From an uncultured Erwinia sp. (GTDB lineage Bacteria > Pseudomonadota > Gammaproteobacteria > Enterobacterales > Enterobacteriaceae), in contig CAJYIY010000004.1 of assembly GCA_913775305.1 (NCBI GenBank), positions 1 to 37,540 on the forward strand: DNA of 37,540 nucleotides, given 5' to 3'. Positions 30,255 to 36,889 of this stretch are shown in pieces. Under the pieces are notes generated by a model, which did not search any database, was not told the origin of the DNA, and was given only the letters and a program-made list of their open reading frames with translations. Both the position numbers and the translations under genes were made by a program. Position 1 is the first letter of the stretch, and every line of letters starts with the position of its first letter.

Positions 30255-31028
30255 ATGAAAACACAGGTTTCGCCGCAGCGGCCCTATCAGGAAGTTGGGG
30301 CAATGCTGCGTAACATGATTACGCAAAAACAGTATGCGGTGGGTGATCGTCTGCCGCCTGAACGCGAAATTGCCGATATGCTGAATGTGACGCGCACGCT
30401 GGTGCGCGAAGCTCTGATCATGCTGGAGCTGGAAGGCCTGATTGAAGTCCGGCGCGGCGCGGGAATTTACGTGATTAACGACAGCACTATTCAGCCCACA
30501 CCGCCCAGTGCCAGCAACGCCGCTGGTCCCTTTGAGTTGTTGCAGGCCCGCCAGTTGCTGGAAAGTAACATTGCTGAATTTGCGGCGCTGCAGGCAACGC
30601 GGGAAGACATTTTCAAAATGCGCCAGGCGCTCGATTTGGAAGAGAAAGAGCTGGCGTCCGGTGCGGTTAATGAGAGTGAAAACGGTGACCGTAACTTCCA
30701 CCTGGCGATCGCCGAAGCCACGCATAACAGCATGCTGGTCGAGTTGTTTAAACAGTCGTGGCAATGGCGTGAAGACAACGTGATGTGGGGCCAATTGCAC
30801 CGCCATCTGGTCAACACGGATTACCGTAAGCAGTGGCTGGGCGATCATAAAAAGATCCTCGCCAGCCTGATTAAAAAAGATGCGCGCGGCGCGAAATTAG
30901 CGATGTGGCAGCATCTGGAAAACGTTAAGCAGCGCCTGCTGGAGTTTTCTGACGTCGATGATATTGATTTTGACGGTTATCTGTTTGACTCCTGGCCACT
31001 GCAAAGCGCCAGCAGCGAAGAGACCTGA
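30255..31028 (+). CDS. uxuR: GntR/FadR-family repressor UxuR
   Basis: A 257-residue repressor of glucuronate genes. The winged helix occupies the first 75 residues (RPYQEVGAMLRNMI, then LPPEREIADMLNVTRTLVREALIMLELEGLIEVRRGAGIYV). The effector-binding FCD domain follows: GPFELLQARQLLESNIAEFAALQATREDI, HLAIAEATHNSMLVELF and AKLAMWQHLENVKQRLLEFS. The wording is closer to E. coli UxuR (257 aa) than to ExuR, hence the symbol. Fructuronate-type intermediates should release it from the TGGTNNACCA operators at 25820 and 25923. Its TGA stop codon is also the first three bases of an IS-end-like sequence, so the last residues (SSEET) may have been changed by an old insertion. Confidence 0.94.
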   Translation: MKTQVSPQRPYQEVGAMLRNMITQKQYAVGDRLPPEREIADMLNVTRTLVREALIMLELEGLIEVRRGAGIYVINDSTIQPTPPSASNAAGPFELLQARQLLESNIAEFAALQATREDIFKMRQALDLEEKELASGAVNESENGDRNFHLAIAEATHNSMLVELFKQSWQWREDNVMWGQLHRHLVNTDYRKQWLGDHKKILASLIKKDARGAKLAMWQHLENVKQRLLEFSDVDDIDFDGYLFDSWPLQSASSEET

Positions 31029-31070
31029 CCGGCTCCCCGTTGACTCAACCTGACGATGGCATCATTCTGT
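31026..31070. mobile_element. IS terminus remnant (IS1222-like end)
   Basis: The sequence starting TGACCGGCTCCCCGTTGA is closely similar to the start of the IS3-family fragment at 32886 (TGACCTGCTCCCCATTGA). Both continue into a shared GACGAT about 30 bases in. I read it as an IS end left after deletion of the element body; no transposase reading frame follows. Confidence 0.5.
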
Positions 31071-31084
31071 AATATGTGACGATC

Positions 31085-31310
31085 TTGCTTTTGCCCCTGA
31101 TTTCTTAAGCGCTCCAGGGATGATTTTTTCATCAGTGTTTTTACGAACCTCGATACGCTCGGTAAGATAAAGCTCAACCAATTGTTGTATCGTCAGCACT
31201 GGCGCTTATGGCTCTCTTCTAACAACCGGTGTTTCTCTTCTTTAAGCTCAGTGGCAGGACAACGACCATCATTTCTGATTTGCTTCCGTTCATGCAATCT
31301 GACTCAGGCC
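31085..31310 (-). pseudogene. decayed tyrosine-recombinase (phage-type integrase) fragment
   Basis: On the minus strand 31085-31199 reads LTIQQLVELYLTERIEVR, then IIPGALKKSGAKAR. This is the pattern of the core-binding domain start in phage/island integrases (LT.KELVELYLTE.IE...IPGARK.KG). Just upstream, in a shifted frame, LKEEKHRLLEESHKR could be the preceding linker, so at least one frameshift is present. No catalytic Arg/Tyr region is left. It marks an old integration event but cannot be active. Confidence 0.5.
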
Positions 31311-31760
31311 ATTGCATAAGAAGTTTGCGGGAGGCTTCCCTTTTTTAGCTGTGACAGCCTATTGGTCACTGGGCTGGTATAGTGGTGAGAAACAATCTTA
31401 ATAGCCCTGACACCGCAGTCAACGCGCAAACTTCGCTGGTATTCAGACTTGTTTTATCTGCCGACTTCATCGTTTCTGTCGCTCAGGATGATAACGGTTT
31501 ACCAGCTTGTTCGCCCGTCATACATGCTCCGTTTTATGACCAACCGCTTGATTTTTAGAGGCTGATATCAATTTTCAGTGTAGCAAGTGTAAGTTGTCCC
31601 CTTTAGGGGTGAAATGATACTTTAGCCAATATAACTGCCTGCCCCTCCCGCTACATTTTCAAACAGGATTGAGTGGTTTTTAATGAGACACAGTGATACC
31701 CAATGATGACAATGAAAATCATAATCAATTTTAAATTCAATGGATTGAAACGGTAACGTT
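31311..31760. other. intergenic region before the mutS remnant
   Basis: No gene that I can support. A short GGGAGGCTTCCC hairpin followed by TTTTTT (about 31328-31347) may terminate rightward transcripts. A 34-codon minus-strand frame starting MKSADKTSLN has no recognised relative. From about 31640 on the sequence is AT-rich and probably is the native mutS promoter region, because the mutS start codon follows at 31761. Confidence 0.5.
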
Positions 31761-31829
31761 ATGACTACCACCGAAAAACTCGATTCTCACACCCCAATGA
31801 TGCATTGGTGTGTTAATGCTGATTATTAA
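31761..31829 (+). pseudogene. mutS: 5' remnant of mutS (first 14 codons)
   Basis: The frame reads MTTTEKLDSHTPMM, the N-terminus of enterobacterial MutS (E. coli has MSAIENFDAHTPMM, then QQYLRLK). After the two Met codons and two more matching bases the similarity ends, and eight unrelated codons lead to a stop. MutS is the mismatch-recognition ATPase of about 850 residues; nothing of its mismatch-binding or ATPase domains is present in the window. mutS normally lies near pncC-recA in this family of bacteria, so this is the original locus cut by an insertion or deletion. The junction falls in a near-palindrome (CCAATG-ATG-CATTGG), which could be an attachment site. Confidence 0.8.
31794..31813. 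repeat. near-palindrome at the mutS breakpoint, candidate att site
   Basis: CCAATG and CATTGG are separated by ATG and flanked by ACACC and TGTG, giving a near-symmetric site exactly where mutS similarity ends. The ten bases CCCAATGATG also occur about 95 bp upstream (31699-31708). Whether this is a recombinase core or chance is not decidable here. Confidence 0.35.
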
Positions 31830-31901
31830 AGATTATTTTCCACCAGATAATAAAAACTACATTTTAACCTACACTTTTGTAACTATCTGATTTTAAGAAT
31901 A

Positions 31902-31931
31902 TTGCTTGCTGTACTCATCCAGCGTTATACT
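31902..31931 (+). promoter_or_regulatory. possible promoter of the fic gene
   Basis: TTGCTT (31902-31907) and TATACT (31926-31931) are separated by 18 bp, about 40 bp before the fic start codon. The -10 box is good and the -35 box fair. Confidence 0.45.
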
Positions 31932-31972
31932 CCCTCTGTTTTCCCATCCTTCTAATAACACAGGGCATCGCC

Positions 31973-32590
31973 ATGAGCCGATACCATGTATCCAGCAGTG
32001 AAGGCCAGTATGAGAAAGACTCTGGCGAGCAGATTTTGGCTAATAAGCTGGGGATCGCGACTTCTGATGAGATGGATGAGGCTGAACTTGTCCTGTTAGA
32101 ACAACTCTACCAGTCTGTTTTTGAAGAACATTTCCCGGAAGGACAGCTCAGCGTCGCCATGCTAAAACACTGGCATCGCCGCTGGTTAGGTAACATCTAC
32201 GAGTGGGCTGGACAAGAAAGAGCGGTTAATATCAGCAAAGGCGGCTTTATGTTTGCCCCTTCAGCGCAGTTGCCGAAACTGCTGAACGAATTCGATACCA
32301 AATATCTTGCTCATTTCACGCCATGTAGCGGCATGGACGAAGAACAACTCATCACCGCTATCGCCATCGCCCATGTAGAGCTGATACTTATCCATCCATT
32401 CAGAGAGGGAAACGGGCGCCTGTCGCGACTGCTAGCCGACGTGATGGCCGTTCAGGGAGGATACAAACCACTGGATTATCAAAGCTGGGAGCAAAACAAA
32501 ACCCAGTATATCTCGGCTATCCATGCAGGCGTATCAATGAACTACGAGCCGATGAGACACTGGGTCAGTGAAGCACTAAGAAGGGATTAA
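31973..32590 (+). CDS. Fic-domain protein (putative AMPylating toxin)
   Basis: A 205-residue Fic/Doc-family protein. The catalytic loop HPFREGNGRLSR (residues 141-152) matches HPFx[DE]GNGRxxR in full, including the catalytic His and the phosphate-binding Asn/Arg residues. The flap region is KGGFMFAPS (about 89-97), and helix LGNIYEWAGQER is typical. Fic proteins move AMP or another nucleotide part to Ser/Thr/Tyr of target proteins; those with this architecture often act as toxins on gyrase/topoisomerase IV or Tu. I see no clear inhibitory [ST]xxxE[GN] helix within it, so an antitoxin in trans is expected. The convergent gene at 32587 is the only adjacent candidate. It follows the cut mutS start and is part of the accessory region. 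Confidence 0.88.
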   Translation: MSRYHVSSSEGQYEKDSGEQILANKLGIATSDEMDEAELVLLEQLYQSVFEEHFPEGQLSVAMLKHWHRRWLGNIYEWAGQERAVNISKGGFMFAPSAQLPKLLNEFDTKYLAHFTPCSGMDEEQLITAIAIAHVELILIHPFREGNGRLSRLLADVMAVQGGYKPLDYQSWEQNKTQYISAIHAGVSMNYEPMRHWVSEALRRD

Positions 32591-32757
32591 ACAGCAAGAC
32601 GTAAATAGGAGAACTTTTTACGTGTCGCTTCAAGCGATGCTTCGATCTTCGCAGATGACTGCCCCGTCTCAACAGCTGTTGAAGTTGCTACCGAGCGAAC
32701 GATGTCAGCGCGAGATGGCTTAGCGTAGCTTGCCTGAGTTTTTTTGTTGTTTTTCAT
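32587..32757 (-). CDS. small basic protein convergent with fic, unknown function
   Basis: A 56-residue protein, rich in Ser/Thr/Ala/Lys (starts MKNNKKTQASYAK, ends KKFSYLRLAV). The ATG has AGGAG 6 nt upstream on the minus strand, which makes translation likely; an in-frame upstream start lacks this. It is convergent with fic, and their stop codons overlap by 3 nt. The segment SSAKIEASLEATRKK could be an amphipathic helix, and SAKIEA is reminiscent of, but does not match, the Fic antitoxin motif [ST]xxxE[GN]. It may be a Fic antitoxin or an unrelated small accessory protein. The opposite strand is unusual for a toxin-antitoxin pair. Confidence 0.65.
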   Translation of the reverse strand: MKNNKKTQASYAKPSRADIVRSVATSTAVETGQSSAKIEASLEATRKKFSYLRLAV

Positions 32758-32885
32758 AATTACTCCTGAAAAGCAGAATCTGGGCTGAAACACATCGTTC
32801 AAACAGTATACCAAAATTTCTACGCAAATTCACATCAAGCCCTGTCAAAAAACTCACTTATCGGGCAAGCCCTTTAAGCAATATG

Positions 32886-33031
32886 ACCTGCTCCCCATTG
32901 ATTAACACACGACGATATTAGTAATGTCTTCATCAGCAACATGAGGACAACCCATGAAGAAGCGTTTTTCCGACGAACAGATCATCAGTATGATCCGCGA
33001 AGCCGAAGCCGGGGTAACGAAATCTTCTTAA
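32886..33031 (+). mobile_element. IS3-family (IS1222-like) left end with truncated orfA
   Basis: The terminus TGACCTGCTCCCCATTGA is followed 68 bases later by an ATG (32954) that reads MKKRFSDEQIISMIREAEAGV, the N-terminus of IS1222-type OrfA. Similarity stops after GV, and four foreign codons lead to a stop (33029-33031). The DNA-binding and DDE parts are missing, so the element is dead. Truncation coincides with the start of the AT-rich defence cassette. Confidence 0.75.
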
Positions 33032-33102
33032 AATTCAACAACGAGTGAAGATTTTCCAATTATTCTTCCTGAGTTACCGTCAATCACGCAGACAACTTAA
33101 CA

Positions 33103-33131
33103 CAATCAAAATGATGCTATCATTTTGATTG
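33103..33131. promoter_or_regulatory. 13-bp perfect inverted repeat, candidate operator of the WYL regulator
   Basis: CAATCAAAATGAT and its exact complement are separated by GCT. The repeat lies 56 bp before the WYL start codon. BrxR/CapW-type WYL repressors bind inverted repeats upstream of their own genes, so this is a natural operator. CATTTTTT follows the right arm, so it could alternatively act as a rightward terminator that insulates the cassette. Confidence 0.6.
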
Positions 33132-33187
33132 CATTTTTTCACTTTGCAGTTAAGATGTAGGAAAGACTGATACTAGAAGTGTAAATT

Positions 33188-34072
33188 GTGATTGAAGAAC
33201 TGAATTATGCTCAACGCGAACGCTTGGCATACATTGATTTTTGTTTGGAATACTTTGGACAGGTTTCTCGAACGGAATTAATAGAAAAGTTTCAAACTGG
33301 ATTGGCGTCTTGTTCACGAGATTTAGCTATGTATCGCGAACTCTCGCCTACAAATGCAGTGTTAGCTCATGAGACAAAAAAGTACATACGCAGCAGTCAG
33401 TTTAAGCCGATTTTTGAACATGATCCAGAAGCAATATTAACGGCTTTGGCAAAAGGGTTTGGCGATGGAATTTCATCCAGAAAGCAACCATCTTCAGTAT
33501 GTTTTGATGCGATAAGGTTGGTTCACCCTGAACCCTCTATAATTTCAGCTATCATGAGGGCGATTCATTCTGAAAAACCAATAGAATGCCAATATGAATC
33601 TATTAGCTCAGGTACAAGTACGCGTACTCTATTGCCCCATACGATCGTAAATAATGGTCATCGTTGGCATGTAAGAGCTTTCGACCGAAAATCGAAGAAC
33701 TTTAGAGACTTTGTTTGTTCAAGATTTACTTATATCAAACAGCTAGATTCCAATGCATTGGAACATGAAACTCAATCTCAAGATCAAGATTGGAACAATA
33801 TTATCGAACTTCAAATTATCCCAAATCCATCTCTCAGGTATTCAAAAGCAATTGAGCTTGACTACAAAATGGATAAAGGAATGCTAGCTCTCGAAGTTCG
33901 CTCAGCTCTTGCAGGTTATTTGCTTCGTCAATGGAATGTGGACTGTAGTACAAATGGAGAACTGGAAGGGACCGAATATCAGCTCAGATTGAAGAATGCC
34001 AATATTCTTCAGGGATGCTCGAGCGCCTCAGTTGCTCCGGGCTTTAAGATATTAAGTAAAGGAAATCTGTAA
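33188..34072 (+). CDS. WYL-domain transcriptional regulator (BrxR/CapW-like)
   Basis: A 294-residue DNA-binding protein. Residues 1-70 form a winged helix in the style of BrxR (YAQRERLAYIDFCLEYFGQVSRTELIEKFQ, then SRDLAMYRELSPTN). A middle segment, KKYIRSSQFKPIF, is typical of the same group. The WYL domain covers about residues 125-190, with IECQYESISSGTSTRTLLPHTIV and HRWHVRAFDRKS. The C-terminal WCX-like part has GYLLRQWNVD. These regulators repress BREX, CBASS and other defence operons and are thought to be released by a ligand such as nucleic acid. The start is GTG with a weak ribosome-binding site. It is the first gene of the operon, 2 bp before the SMEK gene. Codon use is AT-rich, unlike the core genes. 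Confidence 0.88.
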   Translation: MIEELNYAQRERLAYIDFCLEYFGQVSRTELIEKFQTGLASCSRDLAMYRELSPTNAVLAHETKKYIRSSQFKPIFEHDPEAILTALAKGFGDGISSRKQPSSVCFDAIRLVHPEPSIISAIMRAIHSEKPIECQYESISSGTSTRTLLPHTIVNNGHRWHVRAFDRKSKNFRDFVCSRFTYIKQLDSNALEHETQSQDQDWNNIIELQIIPNPSLRYSKAIELDYKMDKGMLALEVRSALAGYLLRQWNVDCSTNGELEGTEYQLRLKNANILQGCSSASVAPGFKILSKGNL

Positions 34073-34074
34073 CT

Positions 34075-35481
34075 TTGGAAACCATTAATGTCGAAAACGA
34101 ACTGAGAGATGTGGTTAGTAGAATCATTTGTCAGGTCAATCTTGCGACGAAGCAAGGCAGGTTGGACGTAAATCTTTCGCTTGAAGATGCATTAATACCT
34201 GTATTAAAAGAGGTATTTAGCCTCCCCAGACTGGTAAACCTTAATGCTAAGCAAAAGAACTTTCCTGGAATAGACTTGGGTGATGAACATGACCGTGTTG
34301 CCTTTCAAGTCACTTCAACATCTGGGTTAGACAAGGTTAAGAAGACCTTAAATGTATTTATTGAACATGGATTTGAAAGCAATTTCGATGAGTTGTTTAT
34401 TCTCATTCTCAGTGAAAAACAGAAATCCTATTCTCAAGATGCTATTGATAAAATAGTAAAAGATAAATTCGAATTTGACGCCAAGCATCAAATCATCGAT
34501 TTATCCGACATTCTAGCCAAAATAACATCCTTACGATTACCCGCCCAAAAAAGAGTTTTACACGAACTAAAGTTAATACTTGGTGATATAGATGGCTATC
34601 TCCAATATACAGACACCAAAGCTCCTGAACAAAAAACGCTCACCACTAATCTTGCAAAAATAACATTTCCTGACGAAGTTTTTATCGCAGAAGTTAGCAT
34701 TAATTTTGAAGAAACCTTAAAGCGAGCAAGGAATGAGTTAGATTTCAAGAAGCGTCGTCACAACAAAAAAACTTTAGTTAGATTAGCAATGGTATTAAAT
34801 GGCGCTATGTCGGATGGTTGGACTTTTCATGAAGGAAAGCTCTTTTCATTTGTCAATCCAGAATTCGATAGCTCATTAAGTCAATTGATTCATATTGATA
34901 CTATTGAATCAATCCAAACAATCGAACTGCTAGAATCAGAGTTTGAGGAATATCGAAATATTGTAAAAGAACTACTAAAAAACTCTTTCAAAGGTGAACT
35001 TGCAGACTTAAATGTTCAGTTCAACTATTTAGAAAACTGTTTTTACTTTTTACCTGAACATGAAGAAGATGAAGTTAGGAAAATTGAATGGATTGGGAAA
35101 AAGAAAGCAATAAGAACAGTATTCGAGAAAAAAATGAACTCGAGAAATCCGGAAAAAGTTCTTTATTTTAAGCATATAAGCTTCAATTTATCATTTATCA
35201 ATATTGGCCGTGATTGGTATTGTTTAATTGTTCCCAGTTGGCTTTATACATACAATCGTTATAAAAAATCTTTAGGGCATGATAAATTTCTTTCAAAACA
35301 AAAACAATTAGATACTTCTGGAACAGTCAGAAATATCACGCGATTTATCGCCTTCTTTCTAAACTCCGAACTTGATAAGAAAAACTCCCCTCTTCGTGTT
35401 TCACAACTCGAAATACTGGAGTGCGAATACCCTGACTTTGAAACCGACGAAGAAATGGAGGATAACTCTGATGAAAGTTAA
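34075..35481 (+). CDS. SMEK-domain protein, putative nuclease-APAZ effector of the short Argonaute
   Basis: A 468-residue protein with a TTG start 2 bp after the WYL stop codon (AAGGAA ribosome-binding site inside the WYL gene). Residues 1-155 look like a SMEK domain. The helical N-terminus (VENELRDVVSRIICQVNL) leads to FPGIDLGDEHDRVAFQVTSTSGLDKVKKTL, where Asp and a Q-x-T-S...K pattern resemble variant PD-(D/E)xK nucleases. Residues about 190-450 are a separate beta-rich region (FPDEVFIAEVSINF, WIGKKKAIRTVFEKK, FKHISFNLSFINIGRDWYCLIVPSW). Its size and place, next to a short pAgo, fit an APAZ domain, and the WYCLIVPSW stretch resembles the APAZ W-x-L-x-I-x-P pattern. The APAZ assignment is inferred. 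The last 11 nt overlap the Argonaute gene. Confidence 0.72.
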   Translation: METINVENELRDVVSRIICQVNLATKQGRLDVNLSLEDALIPVLKEVFSLPRLVNLNAKQKNFPGIDLGDEHDRVAFQVTSTSGLDKVKKTLNVFIEHGFESNFDELFILILSEKQKSYSQDAIDKIVKDKFEFDAKHQIIDLSDILAKITSLRLPAQKRVLHELKLILGDIDGYLQYTDTKAPEQKTLTTNLAKITFPDEVFIAEVSINFEETLKRARNELDFKKRRHNKKTLVRLAMVLNGAMSDGWTFHEGKLFSFVNPEFDSSLSQLIHIDTIESIQTIELLESEFEEYRNIVKELLKNSFKGELADLNVQFNYLENCFYFLPEHEEDEVRKIEWIGKKKAIRTVFEKKMNSRNPEKVLYFKHISFNLSFINIGRDWYCLIVPSWLYTYNRYKKSLGHDKFLSKQKQLDTSGTVRNITRFIAFFLNSELDKKNSPLRVSQLEILECEYPDFETDEEMEDNSDES

Positions 35482-36889
35482 AGTATTGGCAGAGCCAAGT
35501 CTTGAGTTTGGGAAAGGGACTCATATATGTCCGAGGGCTGGAATTGAAAGACTCGGTGTATACGACAAAAAAGATGAATTCAGAAAATCAGAATTAAGGC
35601 TGGGCATTGTTGGTCGAGGCGAAGGCGTAGATAAATTGGATGTCTGGCTAGACAAATGTCGAGTTGGAATACTTCCAAAAGAGTCTAATCTTGCAAACTT
35701 ATTTAAGGGGTTTGGTGGCTTTACCGACTCTTATGGTTTTTATTCGAAGCTACTTTCATCACCAGCTTATACAAGGTCATTACAAAAATCTAGCTTGAAT
35801 AAGATCAGCTCCATTAAAGCAAGAGAGGATAGAGTCAATGCCGCTGTTGATCTATTTTATGACCAAATTAGATTTTTAACAGAAAACCGCGCTATTGATG
35901 TAATAATTTGTGTTATTCCTGATGATTTATTTGAGTCCGTGACAAAAAATACCGGAAAAAGCACTGATGACGACGACCAAATCGAAGTTTATATGGAGCA
36001 CAATTTTAGAAGGATGATAAAAGCAAAAACGATGCATTTAGGTGTGCCGTTACAGCTTGTTATTGAAAATACAATTGACGATTCCAGAGCATCTCGTGGT
36101 CAACAGGATGATGCGACTAAAGCGTGGAATTTTAGCACCGCTTTGTATTACAAAGGAAATCGTACTGTACCTTGGAGACTCGTAGAGAACACATATAAGC
36201 CTAGATCATGTTATGTGGGTATCGGTTTTTATAAAAGCAGGGATGGCGAAACAATTTCAACTAGCTTGGCACAAGTATTTGATGAATTTGGTCATGGGGT
36301 TATTCTTAGGGGCAGTCCTGTCGCTTTAGACAAAACAGATCGTCGCCCATATATGTCAAAAGAACAAGCTTTTGAGTTGCTAACTAATGCCCTATCTGAA
36401 TACGACAAAGCCTTAATGCAAATGCCTGCAAGAGTTGTAATTCACAAATCAAGTCAGTTTAGGCCCTCTGAAATAGAAGGGTTCAACGAAGCGCTCGAAG
36501 CGAAATCGATTCGGTCACGAGATTATGTATCAATTACTGAAGCAGACATAAGATTATTTGGCGAAACTAATTATCCACCAAAACGAGGAACATTACTGTC
36601 ACTTTCGGAATCAGAAGGGCTCCTCTACACCAGAGGGTTTGTTGATTTCTATAAAACTTATCCTGGCATGTATATACCTAGCCCACTTAGAATTATTGTT
36701 CATGAAAATGACTCATCTTTAGAAGAACTATGCGAAGAAGTACTTGGCTTGACGAAAATGAATTGGAACAATACTCAGTTAGATGGGCGATTACCAATTA
36801 CAATCGAATGCGCAAGAAAAGTAGGTGAAATTATGAAATACGTAAACGAAAATGAAAAACCACAGGTTAGTTATAGCTTTTATATGTAG
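35471..36889 (+). CDS. short prokaryotic Argonaute (MID-PIWI), catalytically inactive
   Basis: A 472-residue protein. It starts LAEPSLEFGKGTHICPRAGI, the usual opening of short pAgos. MID (about 100-230) contains VIICVIPDDLF and the guide 5'-phosphate-pocket pattern KAKTMHLGVPLQLV (Lys184/186, Gln195). PIWI (about 240-472) has YVGIGFYKSRDG, where the first catalytic Asp is Gly252; RVVIHKSSQF, where the usual HRDG Asp is Ser; then NYPPKRGTLL, LYTRGF and the conserved C-terminus LTKMNWNNTQLDGRLPITI. PAZ and N domains are absent. It should bind a guide and target without cutting, and trigger its partner. The ATG has GGAGG 8 nt upstream and lies within the SMEK gene, so they are translationally coupled. 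An upstream in-frame ATG at 35372 was rejected. Confidence 0.9.
   Translation: MKVKVLAEPSLEFGKGTHICPRAGIERLGVYDKKDEFRKSELRLGIVGRGEGVDKLDVWLDKCRVGILPKESNLANLFKGFGGFTDSYGFYSKLLSSPAYTRSLQKSSLNKISSIKAREDRVNAAVDLFYDQIRFLTENRAIDVIICVIPDDLFESVTKNTGKSTDDDDQIEVYMEHNFRRMIKAKTMHLGVPLQLVIENTIDDSRASRGQQDDATKAWNFSTALYYKGNRTVPWRLVENTYKPRSCYVGIGFYKSRDGETISTSLAQVFDEFGHGVILRGSPVALDKTDRRPYMSKEQAFELLTNALSEYDKALMQMPARVVIHKSSQFRPSEIEGFNEALEAKSIRSRDYVSITEADIRLFGETNYPPKRGTLLSLSESEGLLYTRGFVDFYKTYPGMYIPSPLRIIVHENDSSLEELCEEVLGLTKMNWNNTQLDGRLPITIECARKVGEIMKYVNENEKPQVSYSFYM

Larger units (their letters stand above)
32758..33187. other. intergenic region with IS remnant and WYL operon control region
   Basis: 430 bp. It contains an IS3-family left end with the first 21 or so codons of orfA (32886-33019), then AT-rich DNA with no IS similarity, and a 13-bp inverted repeat before the WYL gene. 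The change of base composition at about 33020 marks the left edge of the Argonaute cassette. Confidence 0.65.

Noticed and set aside
35372..35470. Earlier in-frame ATG for the Argonaute gene
   Set aside because: It would put 33 residues with no family similarity deep inside the SMEK gene; the ATG at 35471 has GGAGG and the normal short-pAgo N-terminus.
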